Shown: positions 26,924 to 36,214 of the stretch, piece by piece
Layout of the letters: each line of letters starts with the position of its first letter
How positions within the stretch are numbered: the stretch's first letter is position 1
NCBI RefSeq assembly: GCF_030548465.1
Contig: NZ_JAUOSF010000004.1
Location: 62,001 to 126,000 of the forward strand
DNA: 64,000 nucleotides
Direction of reading: 5' to 3'
Origin: Tamlana sp. 2_MG-2023
GTDB taxonomy: Bacteria > Bacteroidota > Bacteroidia > Flavobacteriales > Flavobacteriaceae
Made by a program: the position numbers and the translations under genes
The notes under the pieces: model-generated
The model's database searches: none
What the model was told of the DNA's origin: nothing
The model's input: the letters and a program-made list of their open reading frames with translations, nothing else

Positions 26924-26931
26924 ATATTTGA
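26924..26931 (+). promoter_or_regulatory. -7 box of the MarR/beta-oxidation promoter
   Basis: TATATTTG, a perfect TAnnTTTG match, 18 bases before the marR-like ATG. Confidence 0.6.
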
Positions 26932-26949
26932 GAAAATTACATTCAAAAT

Positions 26950-27384
26950 ATGAAAGATAAGACCATTGATTATATATTAAGAACGACCTGGTTAACGGTT
27001 CAAAAAATGTATAATGAAGAAGCTGCTAAAATTGATAGCACAATGGCAACTGGGTTTACTTTACTCAGTATAGACCCCGAAAAAGGTACCGCTTCCACCT
27101 CTTTAGGCCCAAAAATGGGCATGGAAGCTACTAGCTTATCCCGTATTCTAAAATCTATGGAAACCAAAGGACTTATAGCTCGAACACCTAACCCAGATGA
27201 TGGTCGTGGCGTTATTATAACCCTTACCGATTTCGGATTAGAAAAAAGAGACTTCTCCCGAGAAAAAGTTTTAACGTTTAATGAAGCCATAAAAAAAGAG
27301 GTTACTGAAGAACAACTAAAGCATTTCTATGAAGTTGCAGAGATTATAAATAATATGGTTTGTAACAAAAAAATCTACAAATAA
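26950..27384 (+). CDS. MarR-family transcriptional regulator of beta-oxidation
   Basis: 144 residues, one winged helix-turn-helix. The recognition part reads MGMEATSLSRILKSMETKGLI, and the wing is ARTPNPDDGRGVIITLTDFG, both characteristic of MarR proteins. It is 20 bases before the FadN-like gene and preceded by a 26-bp palindrome over its own promoter, so it likely represses itself and the fad genes until a ligand (probably acyl-CoA or a fatty acid) is bound. Ligand identity is inference from context. Confidence 0.92.
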   Translation: MKDKTIDYILRTTWLTVQKMYNEEAAKIDSTMATGFTLLSIDPEKGTASTSLGPKMGMEATSLSRILKSMETKGLIARTPNPDDGRGVIITLTDFGLEKRDFSREKVLTFNEAIKKEVTEEQLKHFYEVAEIINNMVCNKKIYK

Positions 27385-27404
27385 AACCCAACAGCTAAAC
27401 TAAA

Positions 27405-29813
27405 ATGAGCAAACGAAGAATTAAAAAGATAGCCATAATTGGCTCTGGTATCATGGGTAGCGGTATTGCATGTCATTTTGCCAATATTGGTGTTGAAGTG
27501 CTATTACTGGACATCATTCCAAGGGAACTTAATGATAAAGAAAAAGCCCAAGGCTTAACTTTAGAAGATAAAGTAGTTCGAAACAGATTGGTAAATGAAG
27601 CCTTAGCTGCTTCGATAAAATCGAAACCCGCTCCACTTTATCATAAAAGTTTTGCTGATAGAATCACTATAGGAAATATAGAAGACGACATCGCAAAAGT
27701 TGCGAACGTCGATTGGATTATGGAAGTCGTAGTTGAAAGACTAGACATCAAAAAACAAGTCTTCGAAAAACTTGAAAAGCATAGAACTCCAGGAACACTT
27801 ATAACAAGTAACACCTCTGGAATTCCTATAAAATTTATGAGTGAAGGGCGCAGTGAAGACTTTCAGAAACATTTCTGCGGAACACACTTTTTTAACCCTG
27901 CACGCTACTTAAATTTATTTGAAATTATTCCAGGGCCTAAAACGGATGCTTCAGTAATCGAGTTCTTAAATGGTTATGGGGAACAATTTCTTGGAAAAAC
28001 TTCAGTAATAGCTAAAGATACTCCTGCTTTTATAGGAAATCGCATTGGCATTTTTAGCATTATGAGTTTATTCCATACTGTAAAGGCTATGGATTTAACC
28101 ATCGAAGAAGTTGATAAATTAACGGGGCCAGTTATTGGTAGACCTAAATCGGCTACCTTTAGAACGGTTGATGTGGTTGGTTTAGACACTTTAGTTCATG
28201 TAGCGAATGGTATTGCTGAAAACTGTAAAAACGACGAACAATTAGCGTTATTCAAACTTCCAGATTTCATCAATACCATGATGGAAAATAAATGGTTAGG
28301 AAGCAAAACAGGGCAAGGTTTTTACAAAAAACAAGTTTCTGACGATGGCAAAAAAGAAATTTTATCGCTGGATTTAAACACATTAGAATACCGTTCAGCA
28401 AAACGCGCCAAATTCGCAACCTTAGAACTCACTAAACCTATCGATAAAGTTATTGATCGTTTTAAAGTTTTAGTTTCAGGAAAAGATAAAGCCGGTGAAT
28501 TCTACCGAAAAACATTTGCTGCTCTATTTGCTTATGTATCACATAGAATTCCTGAGATTTCAGATGATTTATATAAAATAGACGATGCTATGAAAGCTGG
28601 TTTTGGTTGGGAACATGGCCCTTTCCAAATTTGGGATGCTATAGGCGTTGAAAAAGGTCTAGACCTCATAAAAGCTGAAGGCTTAGAAGCTGCTTCTTGG
28701 GTAAACGATATGATTGCTTCAGGAAACACGACTTTTTATCAGGTTAAAGAGGGGGCGAGTTATTTTTATGATATCCCTTCGAAATCACAACAAAAAATTC
28801 CAGGACAAGATGCTTTTATCATTTTAGACAATATTAGAAAGTCGCATGAAGTCTTTAAAAATTCAGGTGTCGTTATTGAAGATTTGGGAGACGGTATTTT
28901 AAACTGTGAATTCCAATCTAAAATGAACACCATTGGTGGCGATGTTTTAGCAGGCCTAAATAAAGCAGTAGATCTTGCTGAAAAAGATTTCGACGGACTA
29001 GTAATAGGAAATCAGGGGGCTAATTTCTCTGTTGGTGCTAATATTGGCATGATTTTCATGATGGCTGTTGAACAGGAATATGACGAATTAAATGGTGCTA
29101 TAAAATATTTCCAAGACACGATGATGCGTATGCGTTACTCTTCTATCCCAACAGTTTCTGCACCTCATGGTATGTCTTTAGGAGGTGCTTGTGAATTATC
29201 CATGCACGCCGATAAAGTCGTTGCTGCGGCCGAAACTTATATTGGATTAGTCGAATTTGGTGTGGGCGTGATTCCTGGTGGTGCCGGCTCAAAAGAAATG
29301 GCCTTACGCGCATCGGACACGTTTAGAAAAGGGGATGTAGAATTAAACATTTTACAAGAATATTTTCTAACTATTGGTATGGCCAAGGTTGCTACTTCAG
29401 CTTATGAAGCTTTCGATTTAGGCATTCTTCAAAAAGGAAAAGATATTATTGTTCCTAATAAAGATCGCCAAATTGCAACTGCAAAAGCCCATGCTAGAAT
29501 CTTAGCCGATGCGGGGTACACCATGCCTGTAAAACGTAAGGATGTTAAAGTCCTTGGTAAACAAGCTTTAGGCATGTTTTTAGTTGGTACAGATTCTATG
29601 GAAGCCTCTAATTTTATTAGCGAACATGATCAGAAAATAGCTAACAAATTAGCGTATGTCATGGCCGGAGGTGATTTGTCAGAGCCTACTCTGGTTACAG
29701 AACAATATTTATTGGATTTAGAACGTGAAGCTTTCTTAAGTTTATGTACGGAACGCAAAACCTTAGAACGCATTCAACACATGCTAAAAACAGGAAAACC
29801 ACTTAGAAACTAA
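27405..29813 (+). CDS. 3-hydroxyacyl-CoA dehydrogenase/enoyl-CoA hydratase (FadN-like)
   Basis: 802 residues. The dehydrogenase half comes first: the NAD-binding motif IAIIGSGIMGSGIACHFANIG (residues 8-28), then FCGTHFFNPARYLNL and AFIGNRIG. The hydratase/crotonase half is at the C-terminus (GNQGANFSVGANIG, MSLGGACELSMHADKVVAA). This order, dehydrogenase then hydratase, is that of Bacillus-type FadN rather than E. coli FadB/FadJ. It performs the second and third steps of beta-oxidation. With the next two genes it forms a fadN-fadA-fadE set. Confidence 0.92.
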   Translation: MSKRRIKKIAIIGSGIMGSGIACHFANIGVEVLLLDIIPRELNDKEKAQGLTLEDKVVRNRLVNEALAASIKSKPAPLYHKSFADRITIGNIEDDIAKVANVDWIMEVVVERLDIKKQVFEKLEKHRTPGTLITSNTSGIPIKFMSEGRSEDFQKHFCGTHFFNPARYLNLFEIIPGPKTDASVIEFLNGYGEQFLGKTSVIAKDTPAFIGNRIGIFSIMSLFHTVKAMDLTIEEVDKLTGPVIGRPKSATFRTVDVVGLDTLVHVANGIAENCKNDEQLALFKLPDFINTMMENKWLGSKTGQGFYKKQVSDDGKKEILSLDLNTLEYRSAKRAKFATLELTKPIDKVIDRFKVLVSGKDKAGEFYRKTFAALFAYVSHRIPEISDDLYKIDDAMKAGFGWEHGPFQIWDAIGVEKGLDLIKAEGLEAASWVNDMIASGNTTFYQVKEGASYFYDIPSKSQQKIPGQDAFIILDNIRKSHEVFKNSGVVIEDLGDGILNCEFQSKMNTIGGDVLAGLNKAVDLAEKDFDGLVIGNQGANFSVGANIGMIFMMAVEQEYDELNGAIKYFQDTMMRMRYSSIPTVSAPHGMSLGGACELSMHADKVVAAAETYIGLVEFGVGVIPGGAGSKEMALRASDTFRKGDVELNILQEYFLTIGMAKVATSAYEAFDLGILQKGKDIIVPNKDRQIATAKAHARILADAGYTMPVKRKDVKVLGKQALGMFLVGTDSMEASNFISEHDQKIANKLAYVMAGGDLSEPTLVTEQYLLDLEREAFLSLCTERKTLERIQHMLKTGKPLRN

Positions 29814-29948
29814 GAGCCCCCTAGCCTCCACAGGGGGAACAGGAAAACGGAAAATTAGTTGCATAAGCATGGTAAGAAAACAAAAAAATAACAAATAAAA
29901 TCCTATTGACCCCTAATAGGTATTCCCCCTTCGGGGGCTAGGGGGCTA
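29814..29948. repeat. REP-like inverted pair filling the fadN-fadA gap
   Basis: Left arm 29814-29840 (begins GAGCCCCCTAGCC, ends AGGGGGAAC) and right arm 29922-29948 are reverse complements of one pattern, AGCCCCCTAGCC..AGGGGGAA. Each arm can also fold on itself (CCCCC/GGGGG). The 81-base spacer is unlike that of the second pair (31142-31294). GC-rich arms in AT-rich DNA and a site exactly between stop and start codon mark a dispersed repeat. Confidence 0.7.
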
Positions 29949-29950
29949 AT

Positions 29951-31141
29951 ATGAAACAAGCATATATAGTAAAAGCATACAGAACTGCAGTTGGTAAGGC
30001 ACCTAAAGGTGTTTTCCGATTTAAGCGTACCGATGAATTAGCTGCTGAAACCATTCAGCATATGATGAAAGAACTGCCTCAATTAGACAAAGATCGTATT
30101 GACGATGTTATTGTTGGTAACGCCATGCCTGAAGGCTCCCAAGGTCTTAATATGGCACGTTTAATTTCATTAATGGGACTAAACTCTGTGGAGGTACCAG
30201 GAGTGACAGTAAACCGTTTTTGCTCTTCTGGAATAGAAACTATAGGTATTGCCACAGCTAAAATTCAAGCCGGCATGGCAGATTGTATTATTGCTGGTGG
30301 TGCCGAAAGCATGAGTGCCGTGCCTATGACAGGCTACAAACCAGAATTAAACTACGACATCGTAAAAGCTGGCCACGAAGATTATTATTGGGGCATGGGA
30401 AATACCGCTGAAGCTGTGGCCAATCAGTTTAACGTTTCTCGTGAAGATCAAGATGATTTTGCCTATAATTCACATATGAAAGCTTTAAAGGCTCAAGCCG
30501 AAAATCGTTTTCAAGATCAAATTGTACCTATTAAAGTTGATGAAACCTACATTGATTCTAACGGAAAAAAAGCTACGAAATCATATACCGTAACTAAAGA
30601 TGAAGGTCCTCGTGCGGGCACTAGCAAAGAAGCCTTAGCTAAATTACGTGCAGTTTTTGCTCAAGGCGGAAGTGTAACTGCGGGAAACTCATCACAAATG
30701 AGTGATGGCGCTGCTTTTGTTATGGTAATGAGTGAAGACTTGGTTAAAGAACTTAATCTTGAACCTATCGCACGATTAGTAAACTATGCTGCTGCTGGTG
30801 TTGAACCACGCATTATGGGTATTGGTCCCGTAAAAGCGATTCCTAAAGCATTAAAACAAGCAGGATTACAACAATCAGATTTAGAACTTATAGAGCTTAA
30901 CGAGGCCTTTGCATCACAAGCACTTGCTGTAATTAGAGAGTTAAACCTTAACCCCGACATCGTAAATGTAAATGGCGGTGCCATAGCTTTAGGACATCCA
31001 CTAGGCTGTACAGGAGCTAAACTCTCGGTACAATTATTTGATGAAATGCGAAAACGCAACATGACTGGTAAATACGGCGCCGTAACCATGTGTGTCGGTA
31101 CCGGACAAGGGGCTTGCGGGATTTTTGAGTTTTTGAAGTAA
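29951..31141 (+). CDS. Acetyl-CoA C-acyltransferase (thiolase, FadA-like)
   Basis: 396 residues, the normal thiolase length. The acyl-accepting cysteine is C91 in VNRFCSSGIETI; the catalytic His lies in GGAIALGHPLGCTGA and the second Cys in CVGTGQGACGIFEF. It performs the last step of beta-oxidation, releasing acetyl-CoA. It lies between the FadN-like and FadE-like genes, separated from each by a REP-like inverted pair. Degradative rather than biosynthetic use is inferred from the operon. Confidence 0.95.
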   Translation: MKQAYIVKAYRTAVGKAPKGVFRFKRTDELAAETIQHMMKELPQLDKDRIDDVIVGNAMPEGSQGLNMARLISLMGLNSVEVPGVTVNRFCSSGIETIGIATAKIQAGMADCIIAGGAESMSAVPMTGYKPELNYDIVKAGHEDYYWGMGNTAEAVANQFNVSREDQDDFAYNSHMKALKAQAENRFQDQIVPIKVDETYIDSNGKKATKSYTVTKDEGPRAGTSKEALAKLRAVFAQGGSVTAGNSSQMSDGAAFVMVMSEDLVKELNLEPIARLVNYAAAGVEPRIMGIGPVKAIPKALKQAGLQQSDLELIELNEAFASQALAVIRELNLNPDIVNVNGGAIALGHPLGCTGAKLSVQLFDEMRKRNMTGKYGAVTMCVGTGQGACGIFEFLK

Positions 31142-31294
31142 GGCCCCTCCTAACCTCCCCGAAAGGGAGGAACAAAAAACGCAAACACCAACTCAATGAC
31201 TCGACTTAACTGAGCATTAAAAAACTAAATAGAAATTGTATAACTAAAAATCACCCCGAACAATGCTCCCCTCTTGGGGGAGTTAAAGAGGGCT
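31142..31294. repeat. REP-like inverted pair filling the fadA-fadE gap
   Basis: Left arm 31142-31173 (GGCCCCTCCTAACCTCCCC then GAAAGGGAGG) and right arm 31264-31294 (CTCCCCTCTTGGGGGAG then TTAAAGAGGGC) face each other as in the pair at 29814-29948 and share the same pattern. The 90-base spacer is unrelated. Confidence 0.7.
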
Positions 31295-31299
31295 ATATT

Positions 31300-33102
31300 A
31301 TGGAAAAAGACATTTTACGTGGCGGCCAATTCTTAGTAAAAGAAATTGACTGCGAAGATATTTTCACTCCGGAAGATTTTAATGAAGATCAGCTCATGAT
31401 GAAAGAAGCTGTTACCGAATTTATAGATCGTGAAGTTTGGCCTAAGAAGGCTCAATTTGAACAAAAAGATTACGCTTTAACCGAATCCTGTATGCGAAAA
31501 GCTGCTGAACTTGGTTTTTTAAGTATTTCTGTTCCTGAAGAATATGGAGGTATGGGGCTTGGCTTTGTAGACACCATGCTTGTTTGCGACTATATTTCTG
31601 GAGCAACAGGTTCTTTTAGTACGGCTTTTGGCGCACACACTGGTATTGGCACCTTGCCTATTACTTTGTATGGAACTGAAGAACAAAAACAAAAATATGT
31701 ACCAAAATTAGCTTCAGGGGAATGGTTTGGCGCTTATTGTTTAACCGAACCTAGTGCTGGTAGTGATGCAAATTCTGGAAAAACCAAAGCTGTACTTTCC
31801 GAAGATGGAAAATCATATAAAATTACAGGACAGAAAATGTGGATTTCAAATGCTGGATTCTGTAGTTTAATGATTGTGTTTGCACGTATTGAAGATGATA
31901 AAAACATCACAGGTTTTATAGTTGAATACGATCCTGAAAATCCGAATGGCATTACCCTAGGCGAAGAAGAACATAAGCTAGGTATCCGCGCCTCTTCAAC
32001 AAGACAAGTGTTTTATAATGATACGGTAGTTCCTGTTGAAAATATGTTGTCTACTAGAGGCAACGGATTTAAAATAGCCATGAATGCCTTAAACGTGGGG
32101 CGTATAAAATTAGCAGCCGCTTGTTTAGATGCACAACGCCGTGTGATTACAGAATCTGTAAAATATGCTAATGATCGTGTTCAATTTAAAGTGCCTATTT
32201 CTAGTTTTGGAGCCATCCGTCAGAAATTTGCTGAAATGGCTACCAACTGCTGGGTTGGTGAATCAGCCAGTTATCGCGCTGCAAAAAATATTGAAGACCG
32301 TATTGAAATGAGAAAAAACAACGGTAAAGACACGCATCAAGAGGCTGAACTAAAAGGCGTTGAAGAATATGCGATAGAGTGCTCTATCCTTAAAGTTGCG
32401 GTTTCAGAATTCACTCAAAAATGTACCGATGAGGGCATTCAAATTTTTGGAGGTATGGGCTTTTCTGAGGACACACCAGTTGAATCGGCATGGCGAGATG
32501 CTAGAATTGCAAGAATTTACGAAGGTACCAATGAAATAAACCGCATGCTATCTATTGGTATGCTCATTAAAAAAGCAATGAAAGGTCATGTTGATCTTTT
32601 AACTCCGGCCACAGCAGTACAAGAAGAATTGATGGGTATTCCTTCATTTGAAACACCAGATTATTCTGAATTATTTTCTGAAGAAAAAAGTATCATTAAA
32701 AATTTGAAAAAATTATTTATGATGGTTGCCGGTGCTGCACTTCAAAAATATGGTGAAAAAATTGAGCAACAGCAGCAACTCATGTTGGCAGCATCAGATA
32801 TTTTAATTCAAATTTACATGGCTGAATCTGCTATTTTACGTGCAGAAAAGATGGCTAAGAAAAACGGTAAAGAGGCCGTTAAAGAACAAATAGCGATGGC
32901 GCAACTTAATTTATTCCATGCTATTGATGTGATTGAAACTGCTGGAAAACATTCAATTATTTCATTCTCTAGCGGTGATGAACAACGTATGATGCTTATG
33001 GGATTAAAACGTTATATTAAATATGTAAATATGCCAAACATTGTCGAATTGAGAAACATCATTGCTGGAAAAGTAATTGAAGAAAATAAATATTGCTTTT
33101 AG
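31300..33102 (+). CDS. Acyl-CoA dehydrogenase (FadE-like)
   Basis: 600 residues, longer than the usual 380. After the standard acyl-CoA dehydrogenase domains a C-terminal helical extension of about 170 residues (from LTPATAVQEEL) is present, as in Bacillus FadE-type enzymes. Motifs: YCLTEPSAGSDA and KMWISNAGFCSLMIVFARI in the beta domain, and IARIYEGTNEINRML with the catalytic Glu region. It oxidises acyl-CoA to enoyl-CoA with FAD, the first step of the cycle run by the two preceding enzymes. The electron-transfer flavoprotein is not encoded here. A terminator follows. Confidence 0.92.
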   Translation: MEKDILRGGQFLVKEIDCEDIFTPEDFNEDQLMMKEAVTEFIDREVWPKKAQFEQKDYALTESCMRKAAELGFLSISVPEEYGGMGLGFVDTMLVCDYISGATGSFSTAFGAHTGIGTLPITLYGTEEQKQKYVPKLASGEWFGAYCLTEPSAGSDANSGKTKAVLSEDGKSYKITGQKMWISNAGFCSLMIVFARIEDDKNITGFIVEYDPENPNGITLGEEEHKLGIRASSTRQVFYNDTVVPVENMLSTRGNGFKIAMNALNVGRIKLAAACLDAQRRVITESVKYANDRVQFKVPISSFGAIRQKFAEMATNCWVGESASYRAAKNIEDRIEMRKNNGKDTHQEAELKGVEEYAIECSILKVAVSEFTQKCTDEGIQIFGGMGFSEDTPVESAWRDARIARIYEGTNEINRMLSIGMLIKKAMKGHVDLLTPATAVQEELMGIPSFETPDYSELFSEEKSIIKNLKKLFMMVAGAALQKYGEKIEQQQQLMLAASDILIQIYMAESAILRAEKMAKKNGKEAVKEQIAMAQLNLFHAIDVIETAGKHSIISFSSGDEQRMMLMGLKRYIKYVNMPNIVELRNIIAGKVIEENKYCF

Positions 33103-33146
33103 ATAAATTACAAGTATTTTTAAAATTAGTGACTAACTCTATTTAC

Positions 33147-33185
33147 AAAAACGCTTCGGAAATAAATTTCGAGGCGTTTTTATTT
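33147..33185 (+). terminator. Terminator of the beta-oxidation operon
   Basis: Imperfect stem AAAACGCTTCGGAAAT/ATTTCGAGGCGTTTT (one bulge, one G-U pair) with a short AT loop and T's after it. Confidence 0.75.
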
Positions 33186-33207
33186 TCGTTATTTTTAAAG
33201 AAAAAAA

Positions 33208-34542
33208 ATGAAACAACTCTTTACAGTAGCCCTACTTTGTTTTATAAATCTTGCCGGTTCACAAACTTCAGAAAAAATATATAAAATTATTGAAGAAGTT
33301 TCAGAAGCGCGTATTGAAAAAGACGTTCAAAAACTAGTAAACTTTGGAACGAGAAATACCTTCAGTGATACCATTTCAAACAAGCGTGGTATTGGTGCTG
33401 CAAGACGTTGGATTAAATCAGAATTTGAAAACATTTCAAAATCCTGTAATCAATGTATTAATGTTTTTTATCAGAAGGATTTTGTAACACAGGAAGGGAA
33501 CAGTCGAGTGCCTCATGATGCTTGGGTAGTAAACGTGGTAGCCATTCAAAAAGGATCAAAATACCCTGACCGATATATTATCATGAGCGGTGATATCGAT
33601 TCTAGAGCCAGTGATACCATGGACTTTACAACCGATGCTCCTGGTGCAAATGATAATGCTTCGGGCATGGCAGCAACCCTAGAAGCAGCCAGAGTTTTAA
33701 GTCAGTATCAATTTGAAAACAGTATTGTTTACGTGGGACTATCTGGTGAAGAACAAGGTTTATTTGGTGGTGCTGGCCTAGCTCAATATGCAAAAGAAAA
33801 TCTTTGGGAGATTATAGGTGTTTTAAACAACGACATGATTGGAAACATAAAAGGTGTTGATGGTGTGACTGACAATAGGAGCTTCAGAATTTTTTCTGAA
33901 CCTGTTCCTCCCACCGAATCAGAACGCGAACGAACATTACGTAGGTTTTATGGAGGCGAAGTTGATGGTATTTCTCGCCAATTAGCACGCTATACTTTTA
34001 AAACCACCAAAACTTATATGCCAGAAATGAACCCTATGATGATTTACAGGTTGGATCGTTTTGGTCGTGGTGGGCACCATCGTCCTTTTAACGATTTAGG
34101 GTTTGCAGGAATACGGCTTATGGAAGCACATGAAAATTATACGCAGCAACACCAAGACATACGAGAAGAAAACGGTGTAAAATACGGAGACGTTATAGAG
34201 CATGTAAACTTCGGCTATGCTAAAAAAATAACTGCAGTAAATGCGATTACTTTAGCGAGTCTCGCTTCAGCACCACCTGCACCAAAACATGTTGCAATTG
34301 GAGGCATCGTAGAAGCGGCAGCTAAACTCAAATGGGATAAAGTGAACGGCGCTAAAGGTTATAAAATTTACTGGAGAGACACGACATCACCAACATGGGA
34401 TTACAGTCGTTATGTAGGTGATGTTTCAGAATTTACTTTAGATGGCTTTATTATCGATAATTATTTTTTCGGAATTTCAGCCGTAGGAAAAGATAATTTT
34501 GAAAGTGTAGTCTCCTTTCCAAACGCTATCCTACGTGATTAA
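33208..34542 (+). CDS. M28-family zinc peptidase, secreted
   Basis: 444 residues with a signal peptide (QLFTVALLCFINLAGSQ). The M28 metal sites are visible: DIDSRA, the bridging Asp in APGANDNASGMAATLEAARVL, the catalytic Glu pair in GLSGEEQGLFG, and LNNDMIGN. A late histidine (MEAHENY) completes the set. The C-terminal 90 residues look like a fibronectin type III domain (AKLKWDKVNGAKGYKIYWRD). It probably trims peptides as an aminopeptidase in the periplasm or outside. It leads a run with an M1 peptidase gene 22 bases downstream, suggesting joint peptide breakdown. Confidence 0.9.
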   Translation: MKQLFTVALLCFINLAGSQTSEKIYKIIEEVSEARIEKDVQKLVNFGTRNTFSDTISNKRGIGAARRWIKSEFENISKSCNQCINVFYQKDFVTQEGNSRVPHDAWVVNVVAIQKGSKYPDRYIIMSGDIDSRASDTMDFTTDAPGANDNASGMAATLEAARVLSQYQFENSIVYVGLSGEEQGLFGGAGLAQYAKENLWEIIGVLNNDMIGNIKGVDGVTDNRSFRIFSEPVPPTESERERTLRRFYGGEVDGISRQLARYTFKTTKTYMPEMNPMMIYRLDRFGRGGHHRPFNDLGFAGIRLMEAHENYTQQHQDIREENGVKYGDVIEHVNFGYAKKITAVNAITLASLASAPPAPKHVAIGGIVEAAAKLKWDKVNGAKGYKIYWRDTTSPTWDYSRYVGDVSEFTLDGFIIDNYFFGISAVGKDNFESVVSFPNAILRD

Positions 34543-34564
34543 TATTTATTTTAAACAGCAAGTA

Positions 34565-36211
34565 ATGAATTATCATTTCCATATCGCTCTTATTTTTTCT
34601 ATTGTTGCTTTTTCTTCCGCGGAAGCGCAAAGTTTGTTTTCAGACCATCAAAATTTTTCAAGACAAGATTCCTTAAGAGGCAGCATCACCCCAGAACGTG
34701 AATGGTGGGATTTAACTTATTATCATTTAGATATTAAGGTAGAACCTGACTCCAAATTCATTTCTGGAAAAAACACGATACAATATATAGTTTTAAAGCC
34801 ATATCAAGTACTACAAATTGATTTACAACAGCCGTTAAAAATTATCAAAGTAAAGCAAAACGGTAAGTTGTTAAGGTTTAAAAGTGAAGGAAATGCCCAT
34901 TTTATTACATTAGAAAGTAACCAAAAAATTGGAAGCACACAAAGCCTTGATGTCTATTATGAAGGACATCCCAAAAAAGCCAAAAACGCACCATGGGACG
35001 GAGGGTTTTCATGGAAAAAAGACCAGAATGGTAATGATTTTGTCGCCACCTCTTGCCAAGGTTTAGGAGCTAGTGTTTGGTGGCCGTGCAAAGATCACAT
35101 GTATGATGAAGTGGATAGCATGCTCATTAGTGTAAATGTGCCTAAAAAACTAATGGATGTTTCAAATGGAAGACTTAGAAAAGTAGTAGAACATAACGAT
35201 TCGAAAACGTATTCCTGGTTTGTTAAAAACCCAATAAACAATTACGGCGTGAATGTTAACATTGGGGATTATGTTCACTTTTCGGAAGTTTATGATGGTC
35301 TGAACGGCAAACTAGACATGGATTATTACGTGCTTAGAGACCATTTAGAAAAAGCCAAAACTCATTTTAAAGATGCTCCAAAAATGATGAAGGCCTTCGA
35401 GCACTGGTTTGGCCCCTACCCTTTTTATGAAGATGGCTACAAACTTGTTGAAACGCCTTATTTAGGCATGGAACATCAAAGCTCGGTAACCTATGGTAAT
35501 AATTACCAACAGGGCTATCTAGGTCGTGATTTATCAGGTACGGGCTGGGGATTAAAGTTTGATTTCTTAATCATACATGAGTCAGGCCACGAATGGTTTG
35601 CAAACAACATCACTAATAAAGATATTGCCGATATGTGGATTCATGAGAGCTTCACGGCCTACTCAGAAAGCTTGTTTCTAGATTATTACCACGGAAAAAA
35701 AGCGGCTTCAGAATACGTGATAGGCACCAGGCGGAACATTTCAAACGATAAACCCATTATTGGTCACTACAATGTAAACAATGAAGGTTCGGGCGATATG
35801 TATTATAAGGGAGCAAATATGCTTCACACCCTAAGACAACTTATTGAAGATGATGAAAAATGGCGTGATATTCTAGTTGGAATGAACAAAACATTCTATC
35901 ATCAAACGGTGACCACAGCACAAATTGAAAATTATATTAGCACAAATTCAGGCATAGATTTAACGGCCTTTTTTAATCAGTATTTAAGAACCATAAAAAT
36001 TCCTTGTTTAGAATACACAGTTTCAAATAACATCCTAAAATACCGTTGGAACAATGTTGTGGCTGATTTTGACATGCCAATACAGGTAAAAATCAATGAC
36101 GCCGAACAATGGATTTATCCGAATTCGGAATGGAAAATTTTAAAAAATGACCATAAAGTTTCAACTTTTGAAGTAGACCCTGATTTTTACGTAAATTCAA
36201 AAAACATATAA
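34565..36211 (+). CDS. M1-family aminopeptidase, secreted
   Basis: 548 residues from the ATG at 34565, which starts a signal peptide (FHIALIFSIVAFSSAEAQ); an earlier ATG at 34535 lies inside the preceding gene. The zinc site is HESGHEWF (H338, H342), with the third ligand in WIHESFTAYSE, 18 residues on, as in M1 peptidases (HExxH-18-E). YLGMEHQSSVTYG replaces the usual GxMEN motif. By family it removes N-terminal residues from peptides outside the cytoplasm. It is followed after only 3 bases by the YdeI-like gene. Confidence 0.9.
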   Translation: MNYHFHIALIFSIVAFSSAEAQSLFSDHQNFSRQDSLRGSITPEREWWDLTYYHLDIKVEPDSKFISGKNTIQYIVLKPYQVLQIDLQQPLKIIKVKQNGKLLRFKSEGNAHFITLESNQKIGSTQSLDVYYEGHPKKAKNAPWDGGFSWKKDQNGNDFVATSCQGLGASVWWPCKDHMYDEVDSMLISVNVPKKLMDVSNGRLRKVVEHNDSKTYSWFVKNPINNYGVNVNIGDYVHFSEVYDGLNGKLDMDYYVLRDHLEKAKTHFKDAPKMMKAFEHWFGPYPFYEDGYKLVETPYLGMEHQSSVTYGNNYQQGYLGRDLSGTGWGLKFDFLIIHESGHEWFANNITNKDIADMWIHESFTAYSESLFLDYYHGKKAASEYVIGTRRNISNDKPIIGHYNVNNEGSGDMYYKGANMLHTLRQLIEDDEKWRDILVGMNKTFYHQTVTTAQIENYISTNSGIDLTAFFNQYLRTIKIPCLEYTVSNNILKYRWNNVVADFDMPIQVKINDAEQWIYPNSEWKILKNDHKVSTFEVDPDFYVNSKNI

Positions 36212-36214
36212 CTT

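Noticed and set aside
33093-33284. 63-aa frame across the fadE-M28 junction
   Set aside because: It overlaps both genes and spans the terminator at 33147-33185.
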